Assembly (NCBI RefSeq): GCF_008632125.1
Contig: NZ_VWRN01000025.1
Coordinates: 62,001 to 126,000, forward strand
Source of the DNA: Cupriavidus cauae
GTDB taxonomy: Bacteria; Pseudomonadota; Gammaproteobacteria; Burkholderiales; Burkholderiaceae
DNA length: 64,000 bases
Direction of reading: 5' to 3'
Position numbers and translations under genes: made by a program. Every line of letters begins with the position of its first letter. Positions within the stretch are counted from its first letter, which is position 1. The notes beneath the pieces were generated by a model. The model searched no databases, was not told where the DNA came from, and saw only the letters and a program-made list of their open reading frames with translations. Shown here piece after piece: positions 28,068 through 38,042 of the stretch.

Positions 28068-28940
28068 TCAGCCGCGCGGCTGCAGCGCGTCCAGATCGAT
28101 CGAACCTTCGAATACCGTGGTGGCAGGGCCCGTCATCCGCACCGGGGTTCCGTCGCCGTCCCAGGCGATGGTCAGGTCGCCGCCGTGCGTATGCACCTTG
28201 ACCGGCGAGTCGAGCAGGCCGCGCCGGATGCCGGCGACCACGGCCGCGCAGGCGCCGGTGCCGCAGGCCAGCGTCTCGCCGGAGCCGCGCTCGAACACGC
28301 GCAGCCGGATCGTATTGCGGTCGACCACCTGCATGAAGCCGGCATTGACCCGCTTCGGGAACGCGGCATGGTGCTCGATTACCGGGCCGTCCTCGCGCAC
28401 CGGGAAGCGCTCGGTGTCGTCGACGACCTGCACCGCATGCGGATTGCCCATCGACACCGGCGAAATCCACACGGTGCGGCCATTGGTTTCGATGCCGTAC
28501 AGCGTGTCGCCGCCCTCGGTGCGCGTCGGCAGCCCCTCGGGCAGGAACGGGATCCGCGCCGGCTCGAACTCGGGCGCGCCCATGTCGACCGTGACCTGGC
28601 CGTCGTCGTTCAGCGTCAGCGTGATGACGCCGTTCATCACCTCGACGCGGACCGAGCGCTTGTCGGTCAGGCCGTGGTCGGTGACGAACCGGACGAAGCA
28701 GCGCGCGCCGTTGCCGCAGTGCTCGACCTCGCCGCCGTCGGCGTTGAAGATCCGGTAGCGGAAGTCGACATCGGGCCGGGTCGGCTTCTCGACGATCAGG
28801 ATCTGGTCCGCGCCCACGCCGAAATGCCGGCTCGCCAGCGCGCGCCATTGCTCGGTGCTCAGGTTCAGGGTCTGGTGGATGCCGTCCAGCACGACGAAGT
28901 CGTTGCCGGCGCCGTGCATCTTGGTGAACTGGATTTTCAT
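28068..28940 (-). CDS. dapF: Diaminopimelate epimerase
   Basis: DapF interconverts LL- and meso-diaminopimelate for lysine and peptidoglycan. The 290 residues begin [20 protein letters not shown] and contain both catalytic cysteines: EHCGNGARC and [10 protein letters not shown]. Length is standard. It lies 107 nt after the first LpxL-like gene of the run and 51 nt before ppk2. Confidence 0.97.
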   Translation of the reverse strand: MKIQFTKMHGAGNDFVVLDGIHQTLNLSTEQWRALASRHFGVGADQILIVEKPTRPDVDFRYRIFNADGGEVEHCGNGARCFVRFVTDHGLTDKRSVRVEVMNGVITLTLNDDGQVTVDMGAPEFEPARIPFLPEGLPTRTEGGDTLYGIETNGRTVWISPVSMGNPHAVQVVDDTERFPVREDGPVIEHHAAFPKRVNAGFMQVVDRNTIRLRVFERGSGETLACGTGACAAVVAGIRRGLLDSPVKVHTHGGDLTIAWDGDGTPVRMTGPATTVFEGSIDLDALQPRG

Positions 28941-29047
28941 GGCGCGGTTCGGGAAAAGCCGGGACCGGTCAGGACCGGAAGCCGGAAGGCCGCGGGCGGC
29001 CGGTGTCGGTGTTCTGGGTTTGCGGCCGCCGCAATGTCGGCCGAACG

Positions 29048-29941
29048 TCAATATATCTCGGGTTCGCCGGGCGGGCGATGCTTGAAGCGTTTGTGCACCC
29101 AGTAGTACTCGGCGATGCGCGGGCGGATGCAGTCCTCGAAGAAGGCGTTCATCCGCCGCGTGTCGTCGGTCACGCTCTCGCCCGGGTAGTTGTCCCAGGC
29201 GGGCAGGATGCGCAGCACATAGCCGCGATAGTCGGGCAGCTGCTCGGTATAGATCGGCACGACCTTGGCGCCGGTCAGCCGCGCCAGCCGCGACACCGAG
29301 GTCAGCGTCAGCGCCTGCGCGCCGAAGAAGGGCACGAATTCCGAGTCGCGCTCGCCGAAGTCCATGTCGGAGATCAGCTGCAGCGCCTCGCCCTTCTTCA
29401 GGCAGCGGATGATGTCGCGCACGCTGTCGTTGCGCGCGATCATGTTGGCGCCGAAGCGGCCACGGGCCTGCTTCAGGAAGCCGTCGAACAGCGCATTCTT
29501 CTGCTTGGTGTAGAGCGACGCGCCCGAGCGGCCCACGTGGTCGCGCAGGTAGATCGTCAGCCGGATCGCGCCGGCCTCGACGCCGGACAGGTGCAGCGTG
29601 ACCAGGATGTGCGGCTCGCCGTCGAGCGCGACCAGGTTGGCCTGGTCGTCGATCTGCACCCAGCGGCGCATCTGTGCCTCGCTGCCGGTCCAGAAGATGC
29701 CGCGCTCGGCGAAGCTGCGGAACACCGAGCGGAACGACTGGCGCGACAGCTCGGCGATCTCGGCCTCGGACTTGTCGGGGAAGGCCAGGCGCAGGTTGGC
29801 GCGGACCACCTCGCGGCGGCCGCTGGGAAACAGGTACAGCAGGCTGCCGAGACCTTCGCCGAAGCGGGCGACCAGGGGGTAGGGCAGCTTGCCGAGCACG
29901 GTCAGCAGACCGATGCCCAGCCAGGTGAAAAGACGGCTCAT
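29048..29941 (-). CDS. Lauroyl/myristoyl lipid A acyltransferase-like protein (paralogue 1)
   Basis: This 297-residue LpxL/LpxM-family protein has an N-terminal membrane anchor, catalytic HX4E in [16 protein letters not shown], and a C-terminal [17 protein letters not shown] typical of late lipid A acyltransferases. It differs clearly from the two copies upstream. Its ATG overlaps the previous stop (ATGA), so it is translationally coupled to paralogue 2. Confidence 0.9.
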   Translation of the reverse strand: MSRLFTWLGIGLLTVLGKLPYPLVARFGEGLGSLLYLFPSGRREVVRANLRLAFPDKSEAEIAELSRQSFRSVFRSFAERGIFWTGSEAQMRRWVQIDDQANLVALDGEPHILVTLHLSGVEAGAIRLTIYLRDHVGRSGASLYTKQKNALFDGFLKQARGRFGANMIARNDSVRDIIRCLKKGEALQLISDMDFGERDSEFVPFFGAQALTLTSVSRLARLTGAKVVPIYTEQLPDYRGYVLRILPAWDNYPGESVTDDTRRMNAFFEDCIRPRIAEYYWVHKRFKHRPPGEPEIY

Positions 29942-30915
29942 GGATGCGAAGTCGGGGAAGTCGGTTCCGTGGCGGACAGGTCGGCCGCCCCGGCCGCCGT
30001 GGCGGCCGTGGTGGCGCCCGATGCCGGCGGGGCGGGCGGCGTGGATGGCGCGGGCGCCTCGGGCGGCCACGGCGGCGGCAATTCCGCGCCGGCCGGGTGC
30101 TTGTAGCGGTTGTAGCCCCACAGGTACTGGGTCGGTGCCAGCCGTACCAGCTCCTCCACCACGCCGTTGATCACGGCGGCGGCGGCGGCCGGATCCTCGG
30201 GCAGCGGCTCTTCGATCACACGCAGAAAGGCACGATAGCCGCCGCCGCGCGGCAGACGGATCGAGGCAACGATGGCGACCGGCGCGCCGCTCCATTGCTG
30301 CAGCCGCTGCACCAGCGTCATCGTGTACGCGGGACGGCCGAAGAACGGCGCCCACGTGCCCTCGCCGCCGATCGGCACCTGGTCGGGCAGGATGCCGATG
30401 GCCTCCTTGCGCTTGAGCGCCTTGACGAGCATGCGCACGCCGCGCGGATTGGCCGGCGCGCTGGTCATGTTCGGGCGGTTGCGCATGCGTTCGACCCAGT
30501 CGCGCAGCCAGGGCTGGTGCGGCGGCTTGAACAGCACCGTGACGGGCCGGCGCATCGCATACGACTGGGGCAATACCTCGAAGCAGCCCAGGTGCGGCGT
30601 CAGCACGATCACGCCGCGTCCCTGGTCCTGCAGCCGGTCCAGCGCCGGCCAGACCACCTCGTTGAAGTCGTACAGCTTCGCCTTGATGGTGTGCCGGGTC
30701 CAGAAATAGGGCATCTCCAGGATCATGCGTCCCATCGAGCGGGCGGCCTCGTTCACCATCTCGTCAGTGGCGTCAGGAAAGGCGTGGCGGAAGTTCTCGG
30801 TCAGGCGCGTACCGTAGCGGCCCGGCCACTTGGCTGCCAGCAGGCCCAGCGCGCCGCCGATGGCCTGCAACCAGGCCAGCGGCAGGCGGGAAATCAGCCA
30901 GAACAGGTAAGTCAT
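29938..30915 (-). CDS. LpxL/HtrB-like acyltransferase (paralogue 2)
   Basis: This 325-residue acyltransferase has an N-terminal anchor ([23 protein letters not shown]), catalytic HX4E in [12 protein letters not shown], a [11 protein letters not shown] segment and [13 protein letters not shown]. It is very similar over its whole length to paralogue 3 upstream, apart from a unique 45-residue Pro/Ala/Thr-rich tail that runs into paralogue 1. Late acyltransferases add secondary acyl chains to lipid A at the inner membrane. Confidence 0.9.
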   Translation of the reverse strand: MTYLFWLISRLPLAWLQAIGGALGLLAAKWPGRYGTRLTENFRHAFPDATDEMVNEAARSMGRMILEMPYFWTRHTIKAKLYDFNEVVWPALDRLQDQGRGVIVLTPHLGCFEVLPQSYAMRRPVTVLFKPPHQPWLRDWVERMRNRPNMTSAPANPRGVRMLVKALKRKEAIGILPDQVPIGGEGTWAPFFGRPAYTMTLVQRLQQWSGAPVAIVASIRLPRGGGYRAFLRVIEEPLPEDPAAAAAVINGVVEELVRLAPTQYLWGYNRYKHPAGAELPPPWPPEAPAPSTPPAPPASGATTAATAAGAADLSATEPTSPTSHP

Positions 30916-30924
30916 GGGAGTCTG

Positions 30925-31779
30925 TCACGCGGCTTGGGGCGGGAGCTCCGCACCCGCCGGGTGCTTGTAACGGTTGTAGCCCCACAGGTATTGCGTCGGC
31001 GCTTCGGCGACCAGCGATTCGACCGTGCGGTTGAGCACGGTGGCGGCCGCGACGGGATCGTCCGGCAGCTTGTCTTCCAGCACCCGCATGTGGGCGATAT
31101 AGGTGGCGCCTTGCGCGGTGCGCTCGGCGAAGACCATCGCGATCGGCGCGCCGGTCAGTTGCTGCAGGCGCTGCACCAGCGTCATGGTGTACGCGGGCTT
31201 GCCGAAGAACGGCGCCCATACCCCTTCGCCGCCCTTGGGCACCTGGTCGGGCAGGATGCCGATCGACTCGCCGCGCTTGAGCGCCTTGACCAGCGTGCGC
31301 ACGCCGCGCGGCGTGGCCGCCGCCATCACCAGATTGGGGCGGGTGCGCATGCGCTCGATCCAGTCGCGCAGCCATGGCTGGTGCGGCGGCTTGTACAGCG
31401 CGGTCACCCTGTGGCGCAGCGCGTACGCCTGCGGCAGTACTTCGAAGCAACCGAGATGGGGGACCAGCATGATCAGCCCGTTGCCCTTGCCCAGCAGCCG
31501 GTCGAGCTCCGGCCAGGTGTGTTCGGAGAACCCGGCCAGCCGCGCCTTCAACGTCCTGCGGCTCCAGAAGTACGGCATCTCCATCACCATGCGGCCGGTT
31601 GAGCGCGCCGCCTCGGCCAGCATCTGGTCGGTGGCGTCGGGATAGGCCTGGCGGAAATTCTCGGTGAGTCGCCTGCCGTAGCGGCCCGGCAGGCGCGCGG
31701 CCAGCAGGCCGAGCACGCCGCCAATGGCTTGCAGCCATGCCAGCGGCAAGCGGGCAATCAGCCAGAACAGGAAGGTCAT
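30925..31779 (-). CDS. LpxL/HtrB-like acyltransferase (paralogue 3)
   Basis: This 284-residue paralogue is nearly collinear with paralogue 2: the same anchor, HX4E in [23 protein letters not shown] and [17 protein letters not shown]. It lacks the long tail. I chose the ATG at 31779 (MTFLFWLIARL), which aligns with the paralogue 2 start; an in-frame ATG at 31821 would add 14 residues. It is the promoter-proximal gene of the run and is divergent from metK. Confidence 0.9.
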   Translation of the reverse strand: MTFLFWLIARLPLAWLQAIGGVLGLLAARLPGRYGRRLTENFRQAYPDATDQMLAEAARSTGRMVMEMPYFWSRRTLKARLAGFSEHTWPELDRLLGKGNGLIMLVPHLGCFEVLPQAYALRHRVTALYKPPHQPWLRDWIERMRTRPNLVMAAATPRGVRTLVKALKRGESIGILPDQVPKGGEGVWAPFFGKPAYTMTLVQRLQQLTGAPIAMVFAERTAQGATYIAHMRVLEDKLPDDPVAAATVLNRTVESLVAEAPTQYLWGYNRYKHPAGAELPPQAA

Positions 31780-31925
31780 GGAGTCCCAACAAGGGGCCGG
31801 CCCCGGGCCGGCGTGGTTCATTCTTCCGCGGTTATTGTTTCGCGGCCGCCGCCGATCGCCTCGGCGAGCGCCGATGGCCTCGGCACACCGTTGCGGCGGC
31901 GCGTGTGCGGCGCCGCGCAGGCGCG

Positions 31926-31931
31926 TATAAT
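31926..31931 (+). promoter_or_regulatory. -10 box of the metK promoter
   Basis: A perfect TATAAT lies 7 nt before the first helix of the leader RNA. The -35 region is weak. Confidence 0.6.
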
Positions 31932-31938
31932 ACCGCGC

Positions 31939-32013
31939 ATCGCCGAGTTAACTGACAACTTGCGGGGCGATACCGTCTCATCAGGACGTGCTGAAAATAC
32001 CGCTAAAGCGTCG
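31939..32013 (+). ncRNA. SAM-II-like leader RNA before metK
   Basis: P1 pairs ATCGCC (31939-31944) with GGCGAT (31966-31971). The loop ends ACTTGCGG, and a CGTC/GACG hairpin follows P1. The conserved AAAATACCGCTAAAG comes next, ending at 32008. Loop GCGG can pair with CCGC (32000-32003), and loop TGAC with GTCG (32010-32013). The order, loop TTGCGG and GCTAAAG are shared with the metX leader. No terminator is visible before the GTG at 32067, so translational control is more likely. Confidence 0.6.
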
Positions 32014-32066
32014 CCGCCCGGACTGAACATGGTTGGCACGCAATAGCTAACCTGGAGAAAAAGTTC

Positions 32067-33230
<1,164 letters not shown>

Positions 33231-33244
33231 TCCTTCCTGGTGTT

Positions 33245-33285
33245 CTCCCCTCTCCCGCCCGCGGGAGAGGGGCCGGGGAGGGCAG
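33245..33285. repeat. REP-like palindrome, CCCTCTCCCGC family
   Basis: CCCCTCTCCCGC-CC-GCGGGAGAGGGG forms a perfect 12-bp hairpin, followed by GGGGAGGGCAG, between the convergent metK and hsp20 genes. Confidence 0.85.
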
Positions 33286-33317
33286 CGGCGGCCCAAAGGC
33301 CACCGCCGCCCTCACTC

Positions 33318-33746
33318 TCACCCTACCTTCACTTCGATCCGACGCGGCTGCGCTTCGGCCTGCTTCGGAATCCGCAGATTCAGCACGCCGTCCTTCAGCA
33401 CCGCCGAGATCGCGCTGCTGTCCAGCTCGCGGCTCAGCGTGAAGACGCGCTTGTAACGGGCGATCTGCACCTCGGCATAGACCGGCTCCAGCCCTTCGGG
33501 CATCTCCTGGCGAATCTCGCCCTCGATGGTCAGGCTGTCGCGGTCGGCGCGCACCTGCAGCGTGTCGCGCGACACGCCCGGCAGATCCGCCAGCAGCGTG
33601 ATGCCGGTCGAATCCTCGGTCACGTCCACGCGCGGCAACAGCGTCGCGTTGGCGGCCGCATTGCCGTTGTCGTTCTTCCCGCCGACGTTCGCGTTCACGT
33701 TCAGGTTCCGGTCCTGGTCGGTCCGGGTGACGGCTTGATCGTTCAT
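33318..33746 (-). CDS. Small heat-shock protein Hsp20 (paralogue 1)
   Basis: This 142-residue protein has a short Asn/Asp-rich N-terminus and an alpha-crystallin domain at about residues 38-130 (LLADLPGVSRDTLQVRADRDSLTIEGE, ending VLKDGVLNLRIPK). Small Hsps hold unfolding proteins for refolding by DnaK. AGGAGG precedes the ATG. It is the second gene of a two-gene operon, 31 nt after paralogue 2. Confidence 0.92.
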   Translation of the reverse strand: MNDQAVTRTDQDRNLNVNANVGGKNDNGNAAANATLLPRVDVTEDSTGITLLADLPGVSRDTLQVRADRDSLTIEGEIRQEMPEGLEPVYAEVQIARYKRVFTLSRELDSSAISAVLKDGVLNLRIPKQAEAQPRRIEVKVG

Positions 33747-33777
33747 GATGAACCTCCTGCTCGGTGCAATCATCGGG

Positions 33778-34320
33778 TCAGTTCACGGTGATCCGGCGCG
33801 GCTGGGCCGATTCCTGGCGAGCGATCGAGATCCGCAGCAGCCCGTCGCGATAGGTGGCGTCGATCCGGGCGGTATCGACGTCCTCTGGCAGCGAAATCAC
33901 GCGCCGGAAGCTGCCGTTGAAGCGCTCCCGCACATAGACGTTGGTGTCCTCGCCCAGCCTTGAAGAGCCCGAGCCCGAGCCCGACTGGCCCTGCTGGTCG
34001 GCCTGCTGACTGGCCGACGGGTCGGTCTGCCCGCTCTGCGCGGTTTGTGGCTGCGTGCCCTGCATCTGCGCGCTGCGCTGGCCGGCGATGGTCAGCAGGC
34101 CGCGGTCGACGCTGACGTCGAGCGTGGACGGATCGATACCCGGCGCGAAGGCATAGACCTCGACGCTGGACGGCGTCATGCCGATGTTGACGGCAGGAAA
34201 CGCGCCGCGCGCCACCGCGCGGATGCTGCTCGGCGTCGAGAGGAACTGTTGCAGTTCGCGCTGCAGCCGGTCGAACTCGGCAAACAGGCTGCCCGGAGAA
34301 CTCAGCAACGATGCGTACAT
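33778..34320 (-). CDS. Small heat-shock protein Hsp20 (paralogue 2)
   Basis: This 180-residue protein has an N-terminal arm (FDRLQRELQQFL) and an alpha-crystallin domain at about residues 45-180. The domain is split by a Gln/Ser/Gly-rich insert at about 86-118 (QTAQSGQTDPSASQQ, then GSGSGSS) where other Hsp20 proteins have a short loop. AAGGAGG gives a strong start. It is first in the operon with paralogue 1. Confidence 0.9.
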   Translation of the reverse strand: MYASLLSSPGSLFAEFDRLQRELQQFLSTPSSIRAVARGAFPAVNIGMTPSSVEVYAFAPGIDPSTLDVSVDRGLLTIAGQRSAQMQGTQPQTAQSGQTDPSASQQADQQGQSGSGSGSSRLGEDTNVYVRERFNGSFRRVISLPEDVDTARIDATYRDGLLRISIARQESAQPRRITVN

Positions 34321-34410
34321 GGCATTACCTCCTTGCTCCTTGCTACTCCTAGCGACTCGTATTCGGACCGGCGCGGCCGGCCCCCCGCGTGCCGGCGCTG
34401 GCCGGCGCGC

Positions 34411-34448
34411 TTCGTCACGAATGTAGTGTCGGACGACGTCGCTTCAAG
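34411..34448 (-). promoter_or_regulatory. Possible sigma-32 promoter of the hsp20 operon
   Basis: On the minus strand CTTGAA (complement of 34443-34448) is followed about 15 nt later by CACTACAT, a weak match to the sigma-32 -10 box. This lies about 100 nt upstream of the first Hsp20 start. Confidence 0.35.
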
Positions 34449-34549
34449 AGCCGAAAACATGGCGCGACGCTGGCGCGCCAAGCGTGCCGTGGCGCGGCGG
34501 TAGAATCGCGCCATCAGGCGTGGCACACGCCAGCATGCCGAGGAATCCC

Positions 34550-35503
34550 ATGTCCGTTCAAACCGCTGTCCCTCCCGTCGCGCCTTCGACCGGCGCGGCG
34601 CCGTCCGCCGCTGCCGGCGGGCTCGACCTGATCCGCCCGCAGCCTTATACCGACTGGGCGCCGCAGCTGCGCGCCGAAACGGCCGCGGGCCTGCGCCGCG
34701 AGCTCGAGCAGGGCGCGGTGCTGTACTTCCCCGACCTGCATTTCCGCTTCGAACCGGGCGAGGAGCGCTTCCTCGACAGCCGCTGGTCGGATGGCAAGTC
34801 CAAGAACATCAACCTGCGCGCCAACGACACCGCGGTGCGCGGTGCCGTGGGCAGCCCCCAGGATCTCGCCGACCTGTACGCGCTGATCCGGCGCTATGCC
34901 GAATACAGCGAGCGGCTGGTGCTGGCGCTGTTCCCCGAATACGGCCCGCATCTGGAGCGCGCCGGCACCTCGCTGCGGCCCAGCGAAATCGCCGGGCGCC
35001 CGGTCAGCTGGCGCAAGGACGATACGCGGCTGCACGTGGACTCGTTCCCGTCCAATCCGATGCTGGGCAAGCGCCTGCTGCGCGTCTTCCACAACATCGA
35101 TCCGCAGGCGCCGCGGGTGTGGCGCGTCGGCGAGCCGTTCGCCGATTTCGCCAGGCGCTTCGTGCCGCGCACCAAGGGCATGTGGCCGGGACAGGCCTGG
35201 CTGATGAAGCAGCTGCATATCACCAAGCGCGAGCGCTCGGAATACGACCACCGCATGCTGCAACTGCACGACATGGCCAAGGCCGACCTGGACTACCAGG
35301 CCAAGGTGCCCCAGCAGGAATTCCACTTCCCGCCGGGTTCCACCTGGATCGTCTTCAGCGATCAGGTGCTGCACGCCGCGATGCGCGGCCGCGCGATGAT
35401 GGAGCAGACCTACTACCTCGATCCGCGCGCGATCTCGGACCACACGCACTCGCCGGAAGCGGTGCTGTCGCGGATGCTGGGCAAGCCGATGCTGAAGGCG
35501 TAA
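34550..35503 (+). CDS. kdoO: Kdo hydroxylase (KdoO-type dioxygenase)
   Basis: KdoO hydroxylates the inner-core sugar Kdo to Ko in lipopolysaccharide, using Fe(II), 2-oxoglutarate and oxygen; it is known from Burkholderia and Yersinia. The 317-residue protein has a candidate iron-binding HxD in TRLHVDSFPSNP and a distal His in QVLHAAMRGRAMMEQTYYLDP, with FLDSRWSDGKSKNINLR near residue 80. I start at the ATG at 34550 (GAGGAA upstream). It is divergent from hsp20. Confidence 0.88.
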   Translation: MSVQTAVPPVAPSTGAAPSAAAGGLDLIRPQPYTDWAPQLRAETAAGLRRELEQGAVLYFPDLHFRFEPGEERFLDSRWSDGKSKNINLRANDTAVRGAVGSPQDLADLYALIRRYAEYSERLVLALFPEYGPHLERAGTSLRPSEIAGRPVSWRKDDTRLHVDSFPSNPMLGKRLLRVFHNIDPQAPRVWRVGEPFADFARRFVPRTKGMWPGQAWLMKQLHITKRERSEYDHRMLQLHDMAKADLDYQAKVPQQEFHFPPGSTWIVFSDQVLHAAMRGRAMMEQTYYLDPRAISDHTHSPEAVLSRMLGKPMLKA

Positions 35504-35785
35504 TACCGGCCGCAAGGGCGGGGCGCGCGCGCGTCCTGCCTACTTTTTCCTGCCATTCCCCCCGCCTTTTCCCGGCATTCCCGCCATTTCCGCCGAGCGT
35601 TCGCCGCGTTTCCCCCCGCGTTTTCGCCGGGCTCGATCGGCCCCTCCGCGTTCTCCTTCTGCCCCTCGACAAAGCGCCTACACTGGGCAGCATAGACCGC
35701 GTTCGCGCCCCGTCCGCCGGCCCTGCGTGGCGGCCCGATGCGCGAAGCAAGCGGCGCGCCGACTTGCCATCGTGCGAGGGGACAA

Positions 35786-37345
35786 ATGGACACCAGTTTC
35801 GATTACATCGTGATCGGGGGCGGCGCGGCGGCGTGCGCGCTGGCCGGCAGGCTCGCCGACAGCGGCAGCGAATCGATCGCCCTGCTCGAGGCCGCCTGGC
35901 CCGACGATGACGCGCCGGACTGGGGTCCCTATCTGCGCGGCGCGCCATCCGACTACGACGGCTGGGCCGAGGCCGGCTGCGACGGCTGGTCCTGGGACGA
36001 CGTGCTGCCGTGCTTTCGCCGCGCCGAATGCAACACCCGCGTGATGGGCCGCGACGATGACCCCTGGCATGGCGGCAACGGTCCGCTGCATGTCGGCGAT
36101 CCCTCCGCGCCTTCGCCGCTGGCCCGCTACTTCGTCGAGTCCGCGGCCCACGCCGGCCACCCGCGCAACGACGACTTCAATGGCCCCCGGCAGGAGGGCG
36201 TCGGCTGGTTCCAGAGCGCGCGCCATCGCGGCGAGCCGTGGAGCGCGGCGCGTGCCTATCTGCATCGCGGCGTCGGCGGCAACCTGCAGGTCCTGCACGG
36301 CATGCAGGCGCAGCGCATTCTCTTCGAAGGCCGCCGCGCGGTCGGCGTGCAGGCGCTGCGCCACGGACGCCTCGTCCAGTTGCGCGCGCGGCGCGAGGTG
36401 GTGCTCGCCGCCGGCGCGATCGGTTCGCCGCAACTGCTGATGGTCTCCGGTATCGGGCCCGCCGATCATCTGCGCGAGCACGGCATCGGCGTCGTGCAGC
36501 ATCTGCCCGGCGTGGGTTTGAATCTGCAGCAACCGGTCGGCATGCTGCTGCACAAGCGCGGGCCGACGCCGCCGTCGCTGCGGCAATCGTTCGGGCCGCG
36601 TTTTCTCGGCGGCGATTCGTCGATCGGCAGGTCGCTCGCCGCGGCGTGGCACTGGCTGCGGCATGGGGCCGGACTCGGCGGGCGGCGCAACACGCTGGCG
36701 CAGGCGGAGCCCGTCAGCGCGGGCGCGCTGCTCAGGAGCCAGCCCGAACTGTCCGAACCGGATCTGCAACTGCGCTTCGTGGTCGGGCCGGGCCATGCGC
36801 GCGGCGATGGGGACTGGCATGGCCAGAGCTACGGCTGCCGCGTGCTGCTGCTGCGTCCGCGCAGCCGCGGACGGTTGCGGCTGGCGGGCAGCGATCCGCA
36901 GCGGCGGCCGCTGGTCGAGGCCGGCCTGCTCGGCGATGCGCAGGACGTGCGCGACCTGATCGCGGGCGTGGCGCTGGTGCGGCGCATCCTCGCGCAGCCG
37001 CCGCTGGCCGCGTTCGGCGGCAAGGCGCTGTATTGCGGCGGCGTGCGCGCCGATCCCGATGACGACGCGGCCATCGACGCGCTGGTCCGCGCCCATGCGG
37101 AAGGCGCGGAGCGGCCGGCCGGCACCTGCCGGATGGGCATCGATGCGCTGTCGGTGGTCGATCCGCAATTGCGCGTGCGTGGGGTCGAGGCGCTGCGCGT
37201 GGCCGATGCATCGATCATGCCGACGCTGGCCGGCGGCGATGCCGATGCGCCGGCGATCATGATCGGCGAGCGCGCGCACGATCTGATCCGCCACGGTCCG
37301 CGGGTACGGCTGCGTGCGCTGGAGACCTTGCTGGCGCGCGCCTGA
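35786..37345 (+). CDS. GMC oxidoreductase-like protein lacking key FAD and catalytic residues
   Basis: The 519 residues follow the glucose-methanol-choline oxidoreductase fold. An N-terminal FDYIVIGGGAAACALAGRL dinucleotide motif has Ala where the third Gly is usual. YLRGAPSDYDGW, LAAGAIGSPQLLMVSGIGP (GMC signature 2) and a C-terminal GTCRMG...VADASIMPTL region are present. Three departures stand out. The segment between LLEA (residue 36) and YLRG (residue 49), normally about 50-60 residues with the GxxLGGSS FAD signature, is missing. The catalytic His of HPxGTCRMG is Arg (ERPAGTCRMG). The catalytic Asn of GNTNAP is Asp (GDADAP). The frame is intact and has a good GAGGGG ribosome-binding site. 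It may be a pseudoenzyme; no substrate is proposed. Confidence 0.85.
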   Translation: MDTSFDYIVIGGGAAACALAGRLADSGSESIALLEAAWPDDDAPDWGPYLRGAPSDYDGWAEAGCDGWSWDDVLPCFRRAECNTRVMGRDDDPWHGGNGPLHVGDPSAPSPLARYFVESAAHAGHPRNDDFNGPRQEGVGWFQSARHRGEPWSAARAYLHRGVGGNLQVLHGMQAQRILFEGRRAVGVQALRHGRLVQLRARREVVLAAGAIGSPQLLMVSGIGPADHLREHGIGVVQHLPGVGLNLQQPVGMLLHKRGPTPPSLRQSFGPRFLGGDSSIGRSLAAAWHWLRHGAGLGGRRNTLAQAEPVSAGALLRSQPELSEPDLQLRFVVGPGHARGDGDWHGQSYGCRVLLLRPRSRGRLRLAGSDPQRRPLVEAGLLGDAQDVRDLIAGVALVRRILAQPPLAAFGGKALYCGGVRADPDDDAAIDALVRAHAEGAERPAGTCRMGIDALSVVDPQLRVRGVEALRVADASIMPTLAGGDADAPAIMIGERAHDLIRHGPRVRLRALETLLARA

Positions 37346-37499
37346 GCGGCGCGCTGCGAAAGGCGGCCGCCGGTTTTTCCAACAATTGCCGCATTCCTTT
37401 CCCTTTTCGGTACGCCGGTACAGGCGCAGCGGCCCGCTTGGCCCGCGCGGCCGGGCGGAAGCCTTACCCTGTGGGCCCACCATGGAAGGGAGAGCCACC

Positions 37500-38021
<522 letters not shown>

Positions 38022-38042
38022 TCCTGAGCGCAACGCCTGCAA

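Noticed and set aside
31939..32013. SAM-I (S-box), SAM-IV or SAM/SAH riboswitch before metK
   Set aside because: The four-way-junction core of SAM-I is absent, while P1, the loop and GCTAAAG match the SAM-II layout of the metX leader better.
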